Notes under the pieces: model-generated
The model's input: only the letters and a program-made list of their open reading frames with translations
Told to the model about the DNA's origin: nothing
The model's database searches: none
Part shown: one piece after another, positions 63,359 through 64,000 of the stretch
How the letters are laid out: each line of letters opens with the position of its first letter
Position numbering within the stretch: the stretch's first letter is position 1
Translations under genes and position numbers: made by a program
Source: Falsiroseomonas oleicola
GTDB lineage: Bacteria; Pseudomonadota; Alphaproteobacteria; Acetobacterales; Acetobacteraceae
DNA: 64,000 bases
NCBI RefSeq assembly: GCF_019029495.1
Contig: NZ_JAERQM010000009.1
Coordinates: forward strand, 1-64,000
Direction: 5' to 3'

Positions 63359-64000
63359 ATGAAACTCCGACATCGCCTTCTTCTGCCGCTGCTGGCCCTG
63401 ATGGGCGCCGCCCCTGCCGTGGCGCAGGACAACTGGCCTTCGCGACCGATCGAATTCCTCGGCGGCTTTCCCAATGGCTCGGGCGTGGACATCTATGCCC
63501 GCCGCATCGCCGCGCCGCTGTCCCAGGCGCTGGGCGTGCCGGTGGTGGTGAACAACCGCGTCGGCGCCGGCGGCAACATCGCCTCCGCCCATGTCGCGCA
63601 GGCGCGGCCGGATGGGTACCTGATCCTGTTCGGCACCGCCGGCACGCATGCCATCAACGCCACGCTGTATCGCCGCCTGCCCTTCGACCCGATGCGCGAC
63701 GTGACCCATATCGCGCATCTGGGCGATGTGCCGAATGTGCTGATCACCAGCATGCAGCACCGGCCGCAATACACCGATTGCGCGGCGCTGGTGGCGGATG
63801 CCAAGGCACGGCCCGGCGCGCTGAACTATGCCAGCACGGGCAATGGCGCTTCCACCCACCTGGCGGGCGCCCTCTTCGCCTCGACGGCGGGGATCGACAT
63901 GCTGCACATTCCCTTCCCCGGCCAGGGCCCGGCCATGGCGTCCCTGCTCGGCGGGCAGACCGACCTGTTCTTCAACCAGGCCGGTCCCTCGGTGGGCATG
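63359..64000 (+). CDS. Bug-family (TTT) solute-binding receptor, 3' end beyond window
   Basis: The first 214 residues are present and the frame is open to the window edge. A signal peptide (1-23, ending AVAQD) is followed by WPSRPIEFLGGFPNGSGVD, VPVVVNNRVGAGGNIASA and LNYASTGNGASTHLAGALF, the Bug-family pattern. About 110 more residues are expected. It is the third receptor of this family in the window. Confidence 0.9.
   Translation, partial: MKLRHRLLLPLLALMGAAPAVAQDNWPSRPIEFLGGFPNGSGVDIYARRIAAPLSQALGVPVVVNNRVGAGGNIASAHVAQARPDGYLILFGTAGTHAINATLYRRLPFDPMRDVTHIAHLGDVPNVLITSMQHRPQYTDCAALVADAKARPGALNYASTGNGASTHLAGALFASTAGIDMLHIPFPGQGPAMASLLGGQTDLFFNQAGPSVGM

Overview
The window is high-GC DNA, very probably from an alphaproteobacterium of the Acetobacteraceae (Roseomonas-like). 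Supporting this are a pcm, tolC, popZ-like, valS gene order, a PopZ-type protein, many solute-binding receptors of the tripartite tricarboxylate (Bug) family, PrtD/HlyD-type type I secretion genes and a two-domain cold-shock protein. The species call is inference from gene content. I see no phage genes, insertion sequences or rRNA.

Region by region. 90-10182 is a complete type I-E CRISPR-Cas locus on the minus strand: cas3, cse1, cse2, cas7e, cas5e, cas6e, cas1, cas2, a short leader, then 23 repeats and 22 spacers. The two repeats next to the leader differ in sequence from all the others. 10512-10740 holds tRNA-Asn and tRNA-Cys. 10900-20527 is mostly housekeeping: pcm, tolC, a popZ-like gene, valS and ilvD, with a Bug receptor, a Uma2-family gene and a small secreted glutamine-rich protein between them. 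20669-28176 is a long minus-strand run reading pyrE, a toxin-antitoxin pair, an oligopeptide-type ABC receptor, a VOC protein, two permeases, a MetE-like protein and a Bug receptor. It has no ABC ATPase. 28240-33957 carries an ELM1-like gene, msrQ, an SsuBC-type ABC pair without a receptor, mepA and galE. 34003-39449 holds a type I secretion ABC/HlyD pair flanked by two unknown small proteins, then a glycosyltransferase and a GtrA protein. 39580-41945 is a dehydrogenase pair.

42071-60860 is the most unusual block. Five consecutive paralogous family-5 solute-binding proteins, all with twin-arginine-like signal peptides, precede one complete DppBCDF-type importer. Directly after comes a CoxSLM-type molybdenum hydroxylase, then a small alpha/beta hydrolase, an HpxZ-like protein and a FAD-dependent amine oxidoreductase. 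The layout suggests uptake of several related nitrogenous or heterocyclic compounds followed by hydroxylation, hydrolysis and oxidation. The substrate is unknown and the pathway is inference. Several intergenic gaps here hold strong inverted repeats, including a 15-bp stem capped by GAAA before the permease genes and a stem that would cover the coxS ribosome-binding site.

60924-64000 ends the window with a two-domain cold-shock protein carrying four 16-residue glycine/arginine repeats and a clear terminator, a small unknown protein, an Asp/Glu racemase-family protein and the 5' part of another Bug receptor.
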